A stretch of 64,000 bases of DNA, taken from positions 1 to 64,000 of the forward strand of contig NZ_JAAIYO010000010.1 of the NCBI RefSeq assembly GCF_014930455.1. The letters are read 5' to 3'. Each line of letters opens with the position of its first letter. Position 1 is the first letter of the stretch. The position numbers were made by a program, and so were the translations under genes. The notes under the pieces are model-generated. The model was given only the letters and a program-made list of their open reading frames with translations. It did no database searches and was not told where the DNA came from. This document shows positions 21,401 to 27,880 of the stretch, piece after piece. Source of the stretch: Corallococcus soli (GTDB lineage Bacteria; Myxococcota; Myxococcia; Myxococcales; Myxococcaceae).

Positions 21401-24400
21401 GCGCTCCGAGCGCGTCATCCAGTACCTGAAGGAGGTGCTGGCCCGCACGAGCAAGACGCCCGTGGCCCGCATCGGCGCGGACGAACCGCTGGAGAAGTAC
21501 GGGCTCGACTCCGTGCTCATCATGGGGCTGACCCGCGAGCTGGAGGCCGCCTTCGGAGAGCTGTCGAAGACGCTCTTCTTCGAGTACCAGAGCCTCGCGG
21601 AGCTGGCGGCCTACTTCGTCGCCTCCCACGCGGACACCCTGCGCAAGATGGGGCTGACGGACGCGGTGGAGAAGGCCGCCCCGGTGGCCGTGCCGGAGGT
21701 GACGGGCACCGTGCGTGCCCCGCTGGCCGTGGCCGCCAGGACGCTGGAGGCCACGCACCGCCCCGGCGTGCGCGAGGACATCGCCATCGTCGGCATCAGC
21801 GGTCGCTACCCGGAGGCCGGTTCGATGGACGAACTCTGGGAGAACCTCAAGCACGGCCGCGACTGCATCATCGAGGTGCCGCCGGAGCGGTGGGACCACT
21901 CGAAGTTCTACGACCCGAAGAAGAACACCAAGGGCAAGGCGTACAGCAAGTGGGGCGGGTTCATCCGCGACGTGGATGCCTTTGACTCGCTCTACTTCAA
22001 CATCTCTCCGGCGGAGGCCCGCTTCATGGATCCGCAGGAGCGGCTGTTCCTGGAGGTCGCCACGGAGGCGCTCCAGGACGCGGGCTACACCAAGGCCGGC
22101 CTCAAGGGGGGCCGCGTCGGCGTGTACGTGGGCCTGATGTACAGCCACTACCAGCTCTTCGCGGCGGAGGAGTCGCTCAAGGGCAACGTGATGGCGCTGG
22201 GCTTCTCCTACGCCTCCATCGCCAACCGCGTCTCGTACCACTACGACCTGCGCGGCCCCAGCCTGGCGCTGGACACGATGTGCTCCTCGTCGCTGACGGC
22301 GCTCCACCTGGCATGCCACGCCATCTGGGACGGTGAATGCGACGCGGCCCTGGCCGGCGGCGTCAACGTCTCCATCCACCCGAACAAGTACATCATGCTC
22401 AGCGAGGGCATGTTCTCCTCGTCCGACGGCCGCTGCCGCAGCTTCGGCGAGGGCGGTGACGGGTACGTGCCCGGCGAGGGCGTGGGCGCGGTGCTGGTGA
22501 AGCCGCTCAGCAAGGCGCTGGCGGACGGCGACCACATCCACGGCATCGTGAAGGGCCTGGCCATCAACCACGGTGGCAAGACGAACGGCTTCTCCGTCCC
22601 CAACCCCCACGCCCAGGCGGAGCTCATCGAGGACGCGTGGCGCAAGGCGGGCATCGACCCGCGCGAGCTGGGCTACCTGGAGGCGCACGGCACCGGCACG
22701 TCGCTGGGCGACCCCATCGAGATGACGGCGCTCAACCGCGCCTACCGCAAGTTCGGCCAGGAGAAGCAGGCCATCCCCATCGGCTCCGTGAAGTCCAACG
22801 TGGGCCACCTGGAGTCGGCCGCCGGCATGGTGGGCCTGAGCAAGGTGCTGCTGCAGATGAAGCACGGCCAGCTCGTGCCCTCCATCCACTCCTCGGACCT
22901 CAACCCCAACATCCGCTTCGACGACTCGCCCTTCTACGTGCAGCACGAGTTCGCGCGGTGGGACCGCCGCAAGGACGCGCAGGGCGTGGAGAAGCCGCGG
23001 ATCGCGGGCCTCAGCTCCTTCGGTGCGGGCGGCTCCAACGCCCACGTCGTCCTCCAGGAGCACGTGGCGGACGCCGCGCGCGCGCCCCTGGCCGCGGGCC
23101 CGCACCTCATCGTCCTGTCCGCCCGGAGCGACGAGCGCCTGCGCGCCTACGCCGCGCGGATGGCCCGGCACTTCCGGGGGCCGGCCTCCGGCGAGGCGCT
23201 GGCGGACGTGGCGTACTCGCTCCAGGTGGGGCGTGACGCGCTCGACTTCCGCCTGGCGCTCGTCGTGGAGGACGCGGACGCGCTGGTGGAGAAGCTGGAG
23301 GCCTTCGCGGCTGATGGCACGGCGCAGGAGAACGTCTTCGTGGGCAGCGCGAAGCGCGGGGATGCCTCCGCGCAGCCGCTGGACGACGAAGACGCGGCCA
23401 CGCTGATGCAGCGCTGGGTGGAGAAGGGCCGGCTGCCGAAGCTGGCCGAGCTGTGGGTGCGCGGCGCGGACGTGGCCTGGACGGCGCTGCCGCAGGCGCG
23501 GGGTGCCCGCCGCGTCAGCCTGCCGCCGTACCCGTTCGCGCGCGAGCGGCACTGGTTCCGTCCCGCGCCCATGCCGGAGCTGGGCGCCGGGCCGTCCGTG
23601 CTGCACCCGCTGCTGGACGCGGTGGACGCGGCGCTCAGCCTGGAGTCGGGGCTCGTGTTCCAGAAGACCTTCCGCGCGGAGGAGCGCGTCGTGGCCCACC
23701 ACCGCGTCGCGGGCCGGACGGTGGTGCCGGGCGTGGCGCTGGCGGAGATGGCCTGGGCCGCGGGCCTGGAGGCGCTCGGGGGGCTGTCGTTCTGCCTGCG
23801 CGTGCTGGTGTGGTTGCAGCCGCTCGCGGTGGGGTCCGGCACGTCGCGGGCCCGGGTGCACGTCAAGCGCGAGAAGGGCGACCCGTCCTTCGAGATCTTC
23901 ACCGGAGAGGGCGACGCGCGCGTGGTGCACGCCAAGGGTCGCTACCGGCTGCTGGCGCCGCGTGACGGGGCGCCTCGCGTGGCCCTGGACACGCTGCGCG
24001 ACCGGCTGCCTCGCGTGCAGGGGCCGGAGGCGTTCTACGCGGGCTACGCGTCCATCGGCATCGAGTACGGCGACTTCTTCCGGGGCGTCACCGAGGTGCG
24101 GGCCGCCGGGGACGAAGCGCTGGCGTGGGTGCGCGTGCCGGAGGGCAGCCGCGCCTCCGGTGACGGCTACTCGCTGCACCCCACGCTGGCGGATGGCGCG
24201 CTCCAGGCCATCTCCGCGCTGATGCCCGCGAAGGCGCCGGGCACCACCACCGTGCCGTTCTCGGTGGAGGAGGTGGAGGTCCTGCTCCCGCTGGGCGAAC
24301 AGGTGTTCGCCTACGTCAAGCGCGCGGGCCCGGACTCCTTCAACGTGGCCCTCATCAACCCCCAGGGCGTCGTGTGCGCCCGGCTGCGCGAGGTGTCCAT

Positions 24401-24506
24401 CCGCTCGCTGCGCGCCGCCCCTCAAGCTTCCGCTCCGGTCGCCGCCCCCGTGGAGGGGAACATGGCCGGCTTCTTCCACCTGCCTGTCTGGGTTCCGTCT
24501 CACTGA
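4608..24506 (+). CDS. trans-AT polyketide synthase 1: loading module, modules 1-4 and first half of module 5
   Basis: A protein of 6632 residues that starts the assembly line. Order: acyl-AMP ligase (1-510), ACP1, KS1-DH1-KR1-ACP2, KS2-KR2-ACP3, KS3-ACP4, KS4-[serine-less ACP-like insert]-DH2-KR3-ACP5, KS5-DH3. No AT domain occurs in any module and each KS is followed by the linker typical of trans-AT systems (AYTLQ.GRE ... LPTYPF/RERYW). All five KS keep Cys-His-His (Cys at 815, 2314, 3533, 4288, 5892). The ATG at 4608 has GGAG about 10 bases upstream. The protein ends with FFHLPVWVPSH, which matches the first strand of a KR domain whose remainder opens the next protein, so the polypeptide break lies inside a KR. 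Malonyl units must come from the AT proteins encoded at 59881-63326. Confidence 0.95.
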   Translation: MLVQRLESQVRRVPGRTAIVFGEQQITFASLWADITALGASLAKLGVGPGTSVAALVDNRPEFITLFFAVALRGATLVPLNPASKESELIFFLRVSGASQVLTDGDHLALCERTCAQLAHRPGLITLGVEGHAAPRYETLLREGAEDAAKASGPRVEHDGPLVCLFSSGSTGKPKRVLRTQRNYLFELDGFQALTNVSAKDRVLCSIPLYHSHGIGSCILPSLCVGAPLIILEPVSSRTGEGDVLFLQKLHRMVELIRAERITLFPSIPYVLRAMAEDPELDGKALASVRLCFSSGNFLAPSVYEAFLAKFSLPIRQIYGCSEGGAVAINMAKGRKFEPPSVGRPLPGIELRLVDDEDKPVPVGTVGEVMIRSEGLTAGYADLPELTAEAFRDGFFRSGDLGVMNRDGRLTITGRKKLLIDTGGKKVDPFEVEAVLTQHPLVSEAVVLGVPVPSGNEIIKAVVVTRGPCDKAVLSAWCLEHLSDFKVPKIIELRDRIPKSPTGKILRKEMLSQASVVDELRTLMFGILRQGLAATDRERTSFQSFGIDSITIVELNAMLEEHFGPLPKTLFFEHDNFADLLDYLRKTHPERFAALVAELGANEAPAAPTPAPAAPVTAPPVVATGAPLAQAPKAEDVPSDAIAIVGISGRYPQAATLEAFWKLLAEGRDCVVEIPQERWDHTRYYDAQRGATGKTYAKWGGFLDGVDQFDAALFEVSPREAEVMDPQERLFLETAWTALEDAGYPRSAFVGGRDARNPVGVFVGVMWGEYQLLGAEDMARGQPGRSPKAHYWSIANRVSYFFNLHGPSMAVDTACSSSLTAIHLACDSLRAGECELALAGGVNLSLHPAKYLKMADDQFASSDGRCRSFGAGGDGYVPGEGVGAVVLKRLDTALRDGDPIHAVIRATAINHGGRTRGFTVPSPQAQGNVVARAFEKAGVSPETVSYIEAHGTGTSLGDPIEIRGLGFVFERATERKQFCAIGSVKSNIGHLEAAAGIAGLTKLVLQLQHGQLAPSLHAAEPNPHIDFAATPFALQRELGVWKRPTVVVDGVARELPRRAGLSSFGAGGANAHLLVEEAPRRAPPEATSGPVLVVLSARSVAQLKGSARALRDFLGAGGVKPGLRELAYTLQAGREALEERLAVVVEDVAELLRELTAVVEGTAPGARTWRGRAPVPAGQGEVSLDALPTDVEGLSALARQWAAGSRVAWASLYGAARPQRVSLPTYVFDRQSFWVRRAPETLAPVPAPRTALHPLLERFSSRLGEQRFSTRLSQDAWFLRDHRIDGERVLPAAAMLEMARAAGSLSGEGEVRALTDVSFLQPVVVPESGRELHVRLVPGAAPGSIRFEILTVADDGERLLHARGRLEVSSTEPESSVLELAAVRARARPSLTPTALYARFTEKQLAYGPTFQVVNGLWRDGDAVLALLELTPEVAGSATAFGLQPALLDGALQALQGFFDTYAETLVPVSLDRLRVLAPLGTRCFVYLTPSRDEAVRRAAGVHRHDLVLAREDGTVVATLSGVTLKAWRRETSAALGVYRAEWRAASPVGGDSASLPADTVLVEAGEGTLDALAKGRKDVLFLRAGQALPQLDGRVLQASDAEDLALLLKQWRAEGRSPSAVVLALRAEDAESETRAWARHGFDVLFALARALRELPSAAALRVLVVLPVLDGAEGVAPPFSGLAAFARTWTLERPDVRVKVLAADAAARASSAWAATLRAELAEEGDTEVLLRGDQRLTRGSSAVTPPAELEAFRARKGSVYLVTGGAGGLGLLTAGFLAEHGAGTLVLSGRSEASAIQREAFTALEAKGARVEYVRADVSVADDARRLIEELKARHGRLDGVVHSAGVLRDAFLLHKTRESAEPVLGPKVDGTVLLDVLTADQDLQFFLLYSSVTGRLGNVGQADYAFANGFQDDFAEARAREVAAGRRQGRTLAVAWPLWADGGMQPGAEALAAIREATGLVPLDTVSAFQVLSQALVSGPCAITVAKGDLGRFQEALHPRPAPGPAAATPVASSGVSDAWLRERTERYLREALAQEAGISADAIDGAVPLERYGITSIMVLALNGLLERHFGALSKTLFYEYETLHELAGYFLTRHREALGALFRDEAPAAASTSPGVSRPMPTTVVSPRVAVERAPASPDGDEPIAIIGLAGRFPKADGIDAFWDVLKAGLDCVTEVPADRWDLDGFYAPARDTVGRSYGKWGGFLDGVDCFDPLFFNISPREAELMDPNERLFLQAAWHTLEDAGYTRAGLRNERVGVFAGVMYSEYPLWNVDAPNRLRQGAPPAAVANRVSFFMDFHGPSLVVDTMCSSSLTALFLACESLHRGHATVALAGGVNLSVHPNKYLQLAHGNFLASDGRCHSFGADGDGYVPGEGVGAVLLKPLSRALADGDHIHGVLRGVSVNHGGRANGYTVPSPNAQAALIRQTLERAGVEPAAISYVEAHGTGTSLGDPIEITGLCKAFEAPEVEAAPTCAIGSVKSNVGHLEAAAGIAGLAKVLLQMKHGQLAPSLHSATLNPNIRFERTPFFVPQTLQPWASRGTPRLASLSSFGAGGSNAHALIEEHLPAEETACGDVPPVFLFSARDGERLRELVRTWVAFLDRQGPSTPVLMEQVAHALQTGREALDERLAVVCKDLGELRARLSRWVKGEAAAGEVLVGRGSREKRDLGGLLGGPTGAAFLRMLVEQREWEKLAGAWVSGAEVDWLLGRGQRMPRRLSLPVYPFARERYWVPAEVEAPAEDAASTTARLLSRLEWARVSAPAAVESVAPAALLVLAATQALRDAFLAARPASSGTTFVFASPGVEFREVTADDYVIDPEHPEHFSRVLAALKARGLVSVSIVNGWAWETADDAQAVDSLTATDDTARLALTVLPAASLASAIGSADKAGLVGFTLLVREGAGWTGALAASASALHPALRMAWPETPVRAVRVTGGDAGRAASQLLAELRHAPSGLAETLYRDDVRYERRLASWRAGATLPTPLRKGGVYLVTGGLGALGYVLATHLAQRYQAKLCLLGRSELDAPRQARMDALRAAGADPMYLACDAGDEAALTNAVAQVRECFGALHGVFHCAGLVDGKPLREKSLVQWREALRAKVRGTLALDSATRSVPLDLLVLFSSTSALLGDFGDGDYAVGNRFLDEFMLVREGLRARGERAGRTVTIDWPLWREGAMHLNAGAERLYLETSGMRYLESAEGLACLEEILASGQSQAVVLPRQSTASKKPKATEPARAPAPAAIAAPGEDALEAELKQLVSGLLKIPVARLDPEENLGAFGFDSVGLTRFAQLLSRRFSITVTPTVFFAHSTLRDLRRHLDETHGPALRAQLSSTAPAAATGGDVARAAPVAERASRAVSHDEPIAIIGMGGIFPGGPDLESFWHLLQESRSAITEIPASRWDWRTHYGANVPEERRSNTKWGGFIDGLDRFDARFFRLSPLEAEEMDPQHRLFLQTCWSTLENAGYAVQELSGKKVGVFAGVQFKDYEQLMTARGRSSAHISTGNSHALLVNRVSYLLNLRGPSEAMDTACSSSLVAIHRAVQSLRSGECTMALAGGVSLMMDPFTFVGTSKLGVLSSEGRCKTFDAEANGYVRGEGVGTVLLKPLSKALEDGDHIHAVIRATAVNHGGKAASLTAPNSRAQAELLVDAYERAGIEPETLTYLEAHGTGTALGDPVEVQGILEAFQTLATRRGRALSETHFCALGSVKTNIGHLEPAAGIAGVLKVVLSMTHQTLPGNPELRQPNPLLRLEGTPLYLLRQTQPWVAPRDAAGTVLPRRAGISSFGYGGTNAHVVLEEAMPSLPETRPGQPGPQVFTLSARTPAQLQAYAGRFAEHLRHERATLSHEAAFANLLFTSQVGRSALKERLAVVVSTADALEAALRAFARGEPLPSHAFRGGPDAAAAEGTHFVTGEDALTALARNWVTGREVDWAAEWRTRVPGWKPRRVPLPSYPFESSQHWFEQRTAAPSPEAPAAGTAPVAAAAVSAEVVDRAAVSDRLRADLLAAARQVTKVPEQDLDFDEDLRELGFESITMIEFCKALTKRSGLEVKPDVFFDMGRPSLGALHRYLMERFAGTLATLARPGAAASSQGAVLAPPSTSSLEAREVRASAPARPEPVAIIGMAGAMPQSPDLDSFWEGLEAGRNLITEIPSDRWDWRKFYGDPAKEPGKTTVRWGGFVPDAGDFDAMFFGISAREAELMDPQQRLFLSTVWRAIENAGYRPSELSRGRTGLLVGVAANDYQELQRDFDLDVEAYTATGLAHSILANRISYLLNFNGPSEPVDTACSSSLVAIHRGVELLQAGRCDTVIAGGVNLLLNPRLFIAFSKAGMLSPDGQCKSFDKRANGYVRGEGVGAVVLKSLSRAEKDGDHILAVIRGTAINHGGRAASLTAPNTQAQADLLMAAYTAADVDPASVGYIEAHGTGTALGDPVEVNALKRAFTELHRRQGRTAAPRHYCGLGSVKTNIGHLETAAGIAGIFKVVMGMNRGLLPAHRNFEQLNPLIDLDDSPFFIVDRTQPWRRMSGTDGQSLPRRAGISSFGFGGVNAHVVLEEYVPATRAAAPAAVAGSRLVPLSAKTPEALTASVRQMVELLSRPAQEAPRDPHAEEVLRQGVVDVVARMQDVSPSDVDPAVDLADYGFDRVRLSVLAEALTTRFGVELDLEAVEDAGSVAAIAARLSSLRTPPAGQEGTSLDDLAFTLQEGREPFEERLAVVCSDVAGLLAGWRAFLDGRGAENVLRGRVRKSRDGAAEQERQAERARQCAREGRWTELAGLWVVGTEVDWSLGRAPGSRRRLALPGHPFARERYWISPREPRAVVASTAPAAPGESAFPSRLTGEEFYLRDHVVGGRAILPGVASLELGRAAGASASGRPVRRLRNILWVQPLVASPQPIEVRTEVRPVDGGLAYEVRTKADDGSPVIHAQGTIVLDAAIGEAPARVDLRAVRERCQAVLPRSDTYALFESRGMRYGPSLQTIQTLYSADREALAVLRLPDEARDAGGMVLHPSLMDAALQTVISFPGDSTRMYLPFAVETLTVHGELDPEGHAYARLLDEDRASRRFEVLLLDREGNVRVRFDNLSVRVLKAPTASVEADTSSRVLMVREWRRHEDAAPPAPRALDRVLVLGTGGPLEEALVAALQARGVGPERLTWVRAGDAFRKGPSGFELSPQEPEHFRQLVDALKQGGGLPQTVFHLWADGAWNVGEPSRGLKAGAVLHPLFHLSKALLEARPPEQVTVVHAFHGSAARTQPLSAAIGGFARTLRLENPRLVLRSVSWDDVAGGRDTWTREVAQLLGALDAPGGGTTETRFQAKDAWRPAYVPAIVPEKAVPLRRGGVYLVSGGAGGLGLRFAEHLGRTLGAKLVLAGRSELTPAVSARLEALRASGAQVKYVRADVSSREDVERWVSEARAAFGAIHGVLHAAGLNRDGFLLKKGVGDVDAVLAPKVLGTAYLDECLATEQLDFFALFSSATALLGNVGQADYGYANEFLNAFAEAREAMRQQGTRHGLTVSLNWQLWADGGMAVDADTGAWMFKQAGMRPLTFDVGVAAFEESLRVGAPVVGIFYGDRERILHAFEEEKAPQVSSSPAAPAPTGDAPRSERVIQYLKEVLARTSKTPVARIGADEPLEKYGLDSVLIMGLTRELEAAFGELSKTLFFEYQSLAELAAYFVASHADTLRKMGLTDAVEKAAPVAVPEVTGTVRAPLAVAARTLEATHRPGVREDIAIVGISGRYPEAGSMDELWENLKHGRDCIIEVPPERWDHSKFYDPKKNTKGKAYSKWGGFIRDVDAFDSLYFNISPAEARFMDPQERLFLEVATEALQDAGYTKAGLKGGRVGVYVGLMYSHYQLFAAEESLKGNVMALGFSYASIANRVSYHYDLRGPSLALDTMCSSSLTALHLACHAIWDGECDAALAGGVNVSIHPNKYIMLSEGMFSSSDGRCRSFGEGGDGYVPGEGVGAVLVKPLSKALADGDHIHGIVKGLAINHGGKTNGFSVPNPHAQAELIEDAWRKAGIDPRELGYLEAHGTGTSLGDPIEMTALNRAYRKFGQEKQAIPIGSVKSNVGHLESAAGMVGLSKVLLQMKHGQLVPSIHSSDLNPNIRFDDSPFYVQHEFARWDRRKDAQGVEKPRIAGLSSFGAGGSNAHVVLQEHVADAARAPLAAGPHLIVLSARSDERLRAYAARMARHFRGPASGEALADVAYSLQVGRDALDFRLALVVEDADALVEKLEAFAADGTAQENVFVGSAKRGDASAQPLDDEDAATLMQRWVEKGRLPKLAELWVRGADVAWTALPQARGARRVSLPPYPFARERHWFRPAPMPELGAGPSVLHPLLDAVDAALSLESGLVFQKTFRAEERVVAHHRVAGRTVVPGVALAEMAWAAGLEALGGLSFCLRVLVWLQPLAVGSGTSRARVHVKREKGDPSFEIFTGEGDARVVHAKGRYRLLAPRDGAPRVALDTLRDRLPRVQGPEAFYAGYASIGIEYGDFFRGVTEVRAAGDEALAWVRVPEGSRASGDGYSLHPTLADGALQAISALMPAKAPGTTTVPFSVEEVEVLLPLGEQVFAYVKRAGPDSFNVALINPQGVVCARLREVSIRSLRAAPQASAPVAAPVEGNMAGFFHLPVWVPSH
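6522..10930 (+). other. PKS module 1: KS1-DH1-KR1-ACP2
   Basis: KS1 residues 640-1076 (Cys815, His950). DH1 has HRIDGERVLP with His1282 and DGALQ with Asp1449. KR1 has TGGAGGLG near 1765 and Tyr1908; the LRD motif keeps the Asp that marks B-type reduction. ACP2 has Ser2061 in YGITSI (Thr where Asp is usual). Predicted outcome: a double bond, or a saturated unit if the trans ER acts. Confidence 0.87.
11047..14600 (+). other. PKS module 2: KS2-KR2-ACP3
   Basis: KS2 residues 2147-2571 (Cys2314 in TMCSSS, His2449). There is no DH. KR2 has TGGLGALG near 2996 and Tyr3139; LVD at the stereo motif indicates B-type. ACP3 has Ser3285 in FGFDSV. Predicted outcome: a retained beta-hydroxyl of D configuration. 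Confidence 0.87.
14694..16840 (+). other. PKS module 3: KS3-ACP4 (no processing domains)
   Basis: KS3 residues 3363-3797 with Cys3533 and intact AHGTGT and NIGHLE histidines; ACP4 with Ser4033 in LGFESI. No KR, DH or MT lies between them. The unit should stay a beta-ketone unless processed in trans. No HMG-synthase beta-branching cassette is present in the window. Confidence 0.87.
16957..21650 (+). other. PKS module 4: KS4-(serine-less ACP-like insert)-DH2-KR3-ACP5
   Basis: KS4 residues 4118-4555 (Cys4288). Residues 4606-4682, inside the post-KS linker, look like an ACP whose carrier site reads DYGFDRVRL with Arg4643 at the serine position. DH2 has HVVGGRAILP with His4846 and DAALQ with Asp5011. 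KR3 has SGGAGGLG near 5339, Tyr5483 and an NRD motif (B-type). ACP5 has Ser5635 in YGLDSV. Predicted outcome: a double bond. Confidence 0.86.
18423..18653 (+). other. degenerate ACP-like domain inside the KS4 flanking linker
   Basis: PKS1 residues 4606-4682. The helix pattern and hydrophobic spacing follow an ACP, but the phosphopantetheine serine is replaced by Arg4643 (GFDR instead of GFDS), so it cannot carry a chain. It interrupts the linker between the LSAK strand and FTLQEGRE. LINKS-type helical insertions are known at about this place in other trans-AT ketosynthases; whether this is one of those cannot be settled by eye. Confidence 0.7.
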
Positions 24507-27500
24507 AGACCGCCATGCGATCGAACCTCGTCCTCATCGTCACGCCGAAGCATGCCCGGGGCCTGGATGTCGCCCTGGCCCGTCACCACGCCGATGCCCC
24601 GGTGCTCCAGCTGGTGCTGGGCTCGCAGGACCGTCAGCTCTCCGAGGGCGTCTGGGAGGTGGACGCCTGGGACGCGGAGGCGCTCGCGCGCCGCGTGACC
24701 CCGCTGGACGGCGTGGGCCTCATCTACTTCCTGGGCGGCCTCCAGTTCGAGGACGTGGACCTGGAGGACGACCGCGCGGTGCAGGAGACGCAGGAGCGCG
24801 GCGTCCTGTCGCTGTTCCGCCTGACGCGCGCGCTGCGCAAGCACCTGGGCAAGGACGGCCCGGAGCTGCGCGTCGCCACCAACGACACCCAGCGCATCCT
24901 CCCGGACGACGAGCCCCGCCCGTTCGGCGCGTCGCTGCACGGCTACCTCAAGGTGATGACGCAGGAGTACCGCCGCCTGCGGATCCGCTGCGTGGAGCTG
25001 TCGCTGCGCACGCTGCCGGAGCGTCCGTCGGACGCGCAGCTGAACGCCGCCATCGGGCCGCTGCTCGCGCCCGCGGCGGGGCCGGGCCTCACCGAGGTCG
25101 CCATCCGCAATGGCGCGCCCTTCACGCGGGCGCTGGAGCGCGTGCAGCTGCCTCCCGCTCCGGCGGCCCCTTTCCGCAAGCACGGCGTGTACCTGGTGCT
25201 GGGCGGCGCGGGCGGCATCGGCACGGTGTTCAGCCAGTGGCTCGCGAAGCACTACCAGGCCCGGCTCGTCTGGGTGGGGCGCCGGCCCCTGGGTGAGGAC
25301 CGGGCCCAGGACGTGGCGGCCATCGAGAAGCTGGGCGGCAAGGTGCTGTACCTCCAGGCGGACGCGACGGACGCGCGGCAGCTTCGCGAGGGCCTCAAGC
25401 GCGTGCACGCGGAGTTCGGGCCGGTGAACGGCGCGGTGCACTCCGCCATCGTCCTGCGCGACAAGCTCATCGACTCCATGGACGAGGAGTCGTTCCGCGT
25501 GGCGCTCGCGCCCAAGGTGCAGGGCAGCGTCGCGCTGTACCGCGCGCTGCGCGATGAGCCGCTCGACTTCCTGATGTTCTTCTCCTCCGCGCAGTCTTTC
25601 GCGGCCAACGCGGGGCAGAGCAACTACGCGGCGGGCTGTGCCTTCAAGGACGCCTTCGCCACCTGGCTGTCCGGCCGGTGCGCCTTCCCGGTCAAGACGG
25701 TCAACTGGGGCTACTGGGGGTCGGTGGGCATCGTCGCGTCCGACCAGTACCGGGAGAAGCTGGCGTCGCGCGGCGTGTTCTCCATCGAGCCCGACGAGGG
25801 CATGGAGGCGGTGAGCCGCCTGCTGGGCCACGGGGTGTCACAGGTCATGGCCTTCAAGGGCAGCGAGCAGCTCTTCATGGAGCTGGGAGTCCGGCGCGAG
25901 TACGAGCGGCGCGTCTTCGCCGTGGGGCAGCGCTCGGTGATGGAGGAGCTGTCGGCGCCGGTGCCCGCGCTCACGGAGAACGCGCGCGCCTGGGCGGCGG
26001 TGACGGCCTTCGGCAGGGACCTGCTGCGCACGTCGCTCCAGCGCATGGGCGTGCTGCGCGCGGTGGGGGAGCGCTACACGCGCGACTCGCTCCGGGACCG
26101 GCTGCGGCTGGTGCCCGCGTACGAGCGGCTCCATGACGCGCTGCTGGCCATCCTCGTGGACGCGGGGCTGCTGCTGGTGGACGCGGACGGGTTCGTCACG
26201 GGCGAGGCGGTGCTCGTGCGCACGGAGGACGGGGCGGCGCAGCTGGAGGCGCTCTGCCAAGCGTTCCCGGAGATGGAGGCGCTGGCCCGGCTCATCCACA
26301 CCTGCGTGGTGAAGTACCCGGAGGTGCTCACGGGCGCGCTGCCGGCGACCGAGGTCATCTTCCCCGGCTCGTCGATGCACCTGCTGGAGAACATCTACAA
26401 GAACAACGCCACCGCGGACTACTTCAACGACATCGTCACGCTGGTCGCCCGGCGCTATGTCGAAGCGCGGCTGGCGGAGCTGCCGGCGGGCGTGCCGGTG
26501 CGCATCCTGGAGGTGGGCTCCGGCACGGGTGGCACCAGCGCGCGCGTGCTGGAGGGCCTGCGCCCGCTGGGCGACCGGGTCCGCTACGTCTACACGGACA
26601 TCTCCAAGGCGTTCCTCACGTTCGGGCGCAAGACGTACGGCACGCGCTACCCGTTCGTGGAGTTCTCCCTGCTGGACATCGAGAAGGATCCGCTCGCGCA
26701 GGGCTACGAGGGCGGCAGCTTCGACCTGGTGCTGGCCACCAACGTGCTGCACGCCACCGCGCGGATGCGCGACACGATGGGCAACCTCAAGGTCCTGCTG
26801 AAGGCGAATGGGTGCGTGGCCATCAACGAGGCCACGTCCGTGCAGGACTTCACCACGCTCATCTTCGGCATGCTGTCCGGCTGGTGGGCGTTCGCGGACG
26901 CGAACCAGCGGCTGCCGGGCTCGCCGCTGCTGGGCATCCCCCAGTGGACCGACGTGCTGCGCGCCGAGGGCTTCCGCCGCATCACCCCCATGGGGCGCTC
27001 CGGCATCGAGTCGCAGGCGCTCAACCAGCACGTCATCGTCGCGGAGAGCGACGGCGTCGTGCGCGTGCCCTGGGCGTCGCTCGACGCGCCTGCGGTCGCC
27101 TCCGTGAAGCCCGAGCCCGTGACGCCCAAGGCCCCGCCGCCGCCCGCGCCGGTGGAGGCGCCCCGCGCCGCGCCCGCAGCGAAGCCGGCGTACGCGCCCG
27201 CGCTGCCGGCTCCGGCCGCGCGCCCGGCCCCGGGCCCCTCCGTGGACGTCCCGGCGGCGGTCGCCGCTTCGGTGGCCCAGGTGCTGGAGCTTGCCCAGAC
27301 GCAGGTGGACCGCAACGAGCGGTTCCTGGACATGGGCGTGGACTCGGTGCTCGCCGTGGAGATCGCCCGCGTCATCGGCGAGCGGCTGTCCATCGAGCTG
27401 CGCAGCACGGAGCTGTTCAATTACTCCTCGGTCGCGGAGCTGGCCCGCTACATCGGTGACACCTTCAGCCACGAGCTGGGTGGCACCCAGGCCCCGGCGC

Positions 27501-27880
27501 CGCTCGCGACCTCCGCGTCCGAGAGCGACCTGTTCGCTCCCGCCGCCGCCGTCGCGAAGCCCGCGGCCCCCGCCGTGACCGTGGCCGAAGTGCAGGCGCC
27601 GCGCGCCCCCGTGGCGCCGCGCGCTTCCACGGGCGACCGTCTGCGCAAGGCGGAGGACGCCATCGTCCAGGGCGTCGCGGAGGTGCTGGACATCCCGCCG
27701 GACACGCTGGGGCGCGACGACGCCTTCACCGAGTTCGGCGTCGACTCCGTGCTCGCGGTGGAGATCATCAACCGCATCAACACGTCGCAGGGTCTGGACC
27801 TGCGCAGCACCGACCTCTTCAACTTCTCCAGCGTCCGCGCGCTGGCGAAGCACGTCGTGGAGGACCTGGGCGCTGGTGGC
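21778..27880 (+). other. PKS module 5 (split over two proteins): KS5-DH3 | KR4-cMT-ACP6a-ACP6b
   Basis: KS5 is PKS1 residues 5723-6152 (Cys5892); DH3 has HRVAGRTVVP with His6365 and DGALQ with Asp6529. PKS2 continues with KR4 (LGGAGGIG near 228, Tyr371, LRD, B-type), a C-methyltransferase (SAM motif ILEVGSGTGG, residues 664-673) and two ACPs (Ser944 and Ser1078, both GVDSVLAVEI). Predicted outcome: an alpha-methylated double bond. The tandem ACPs are recent-looking duplicates. Confidence 0.85.

Noticed and set aside
24374-24514. Start of PKS2 at 24374
   Set aside because: It would overlap PKS1 by 44 codons and add a non-homologous Arg/Pro-rich leader; the ATG at 24515 begins exactly where KR homology resumes.
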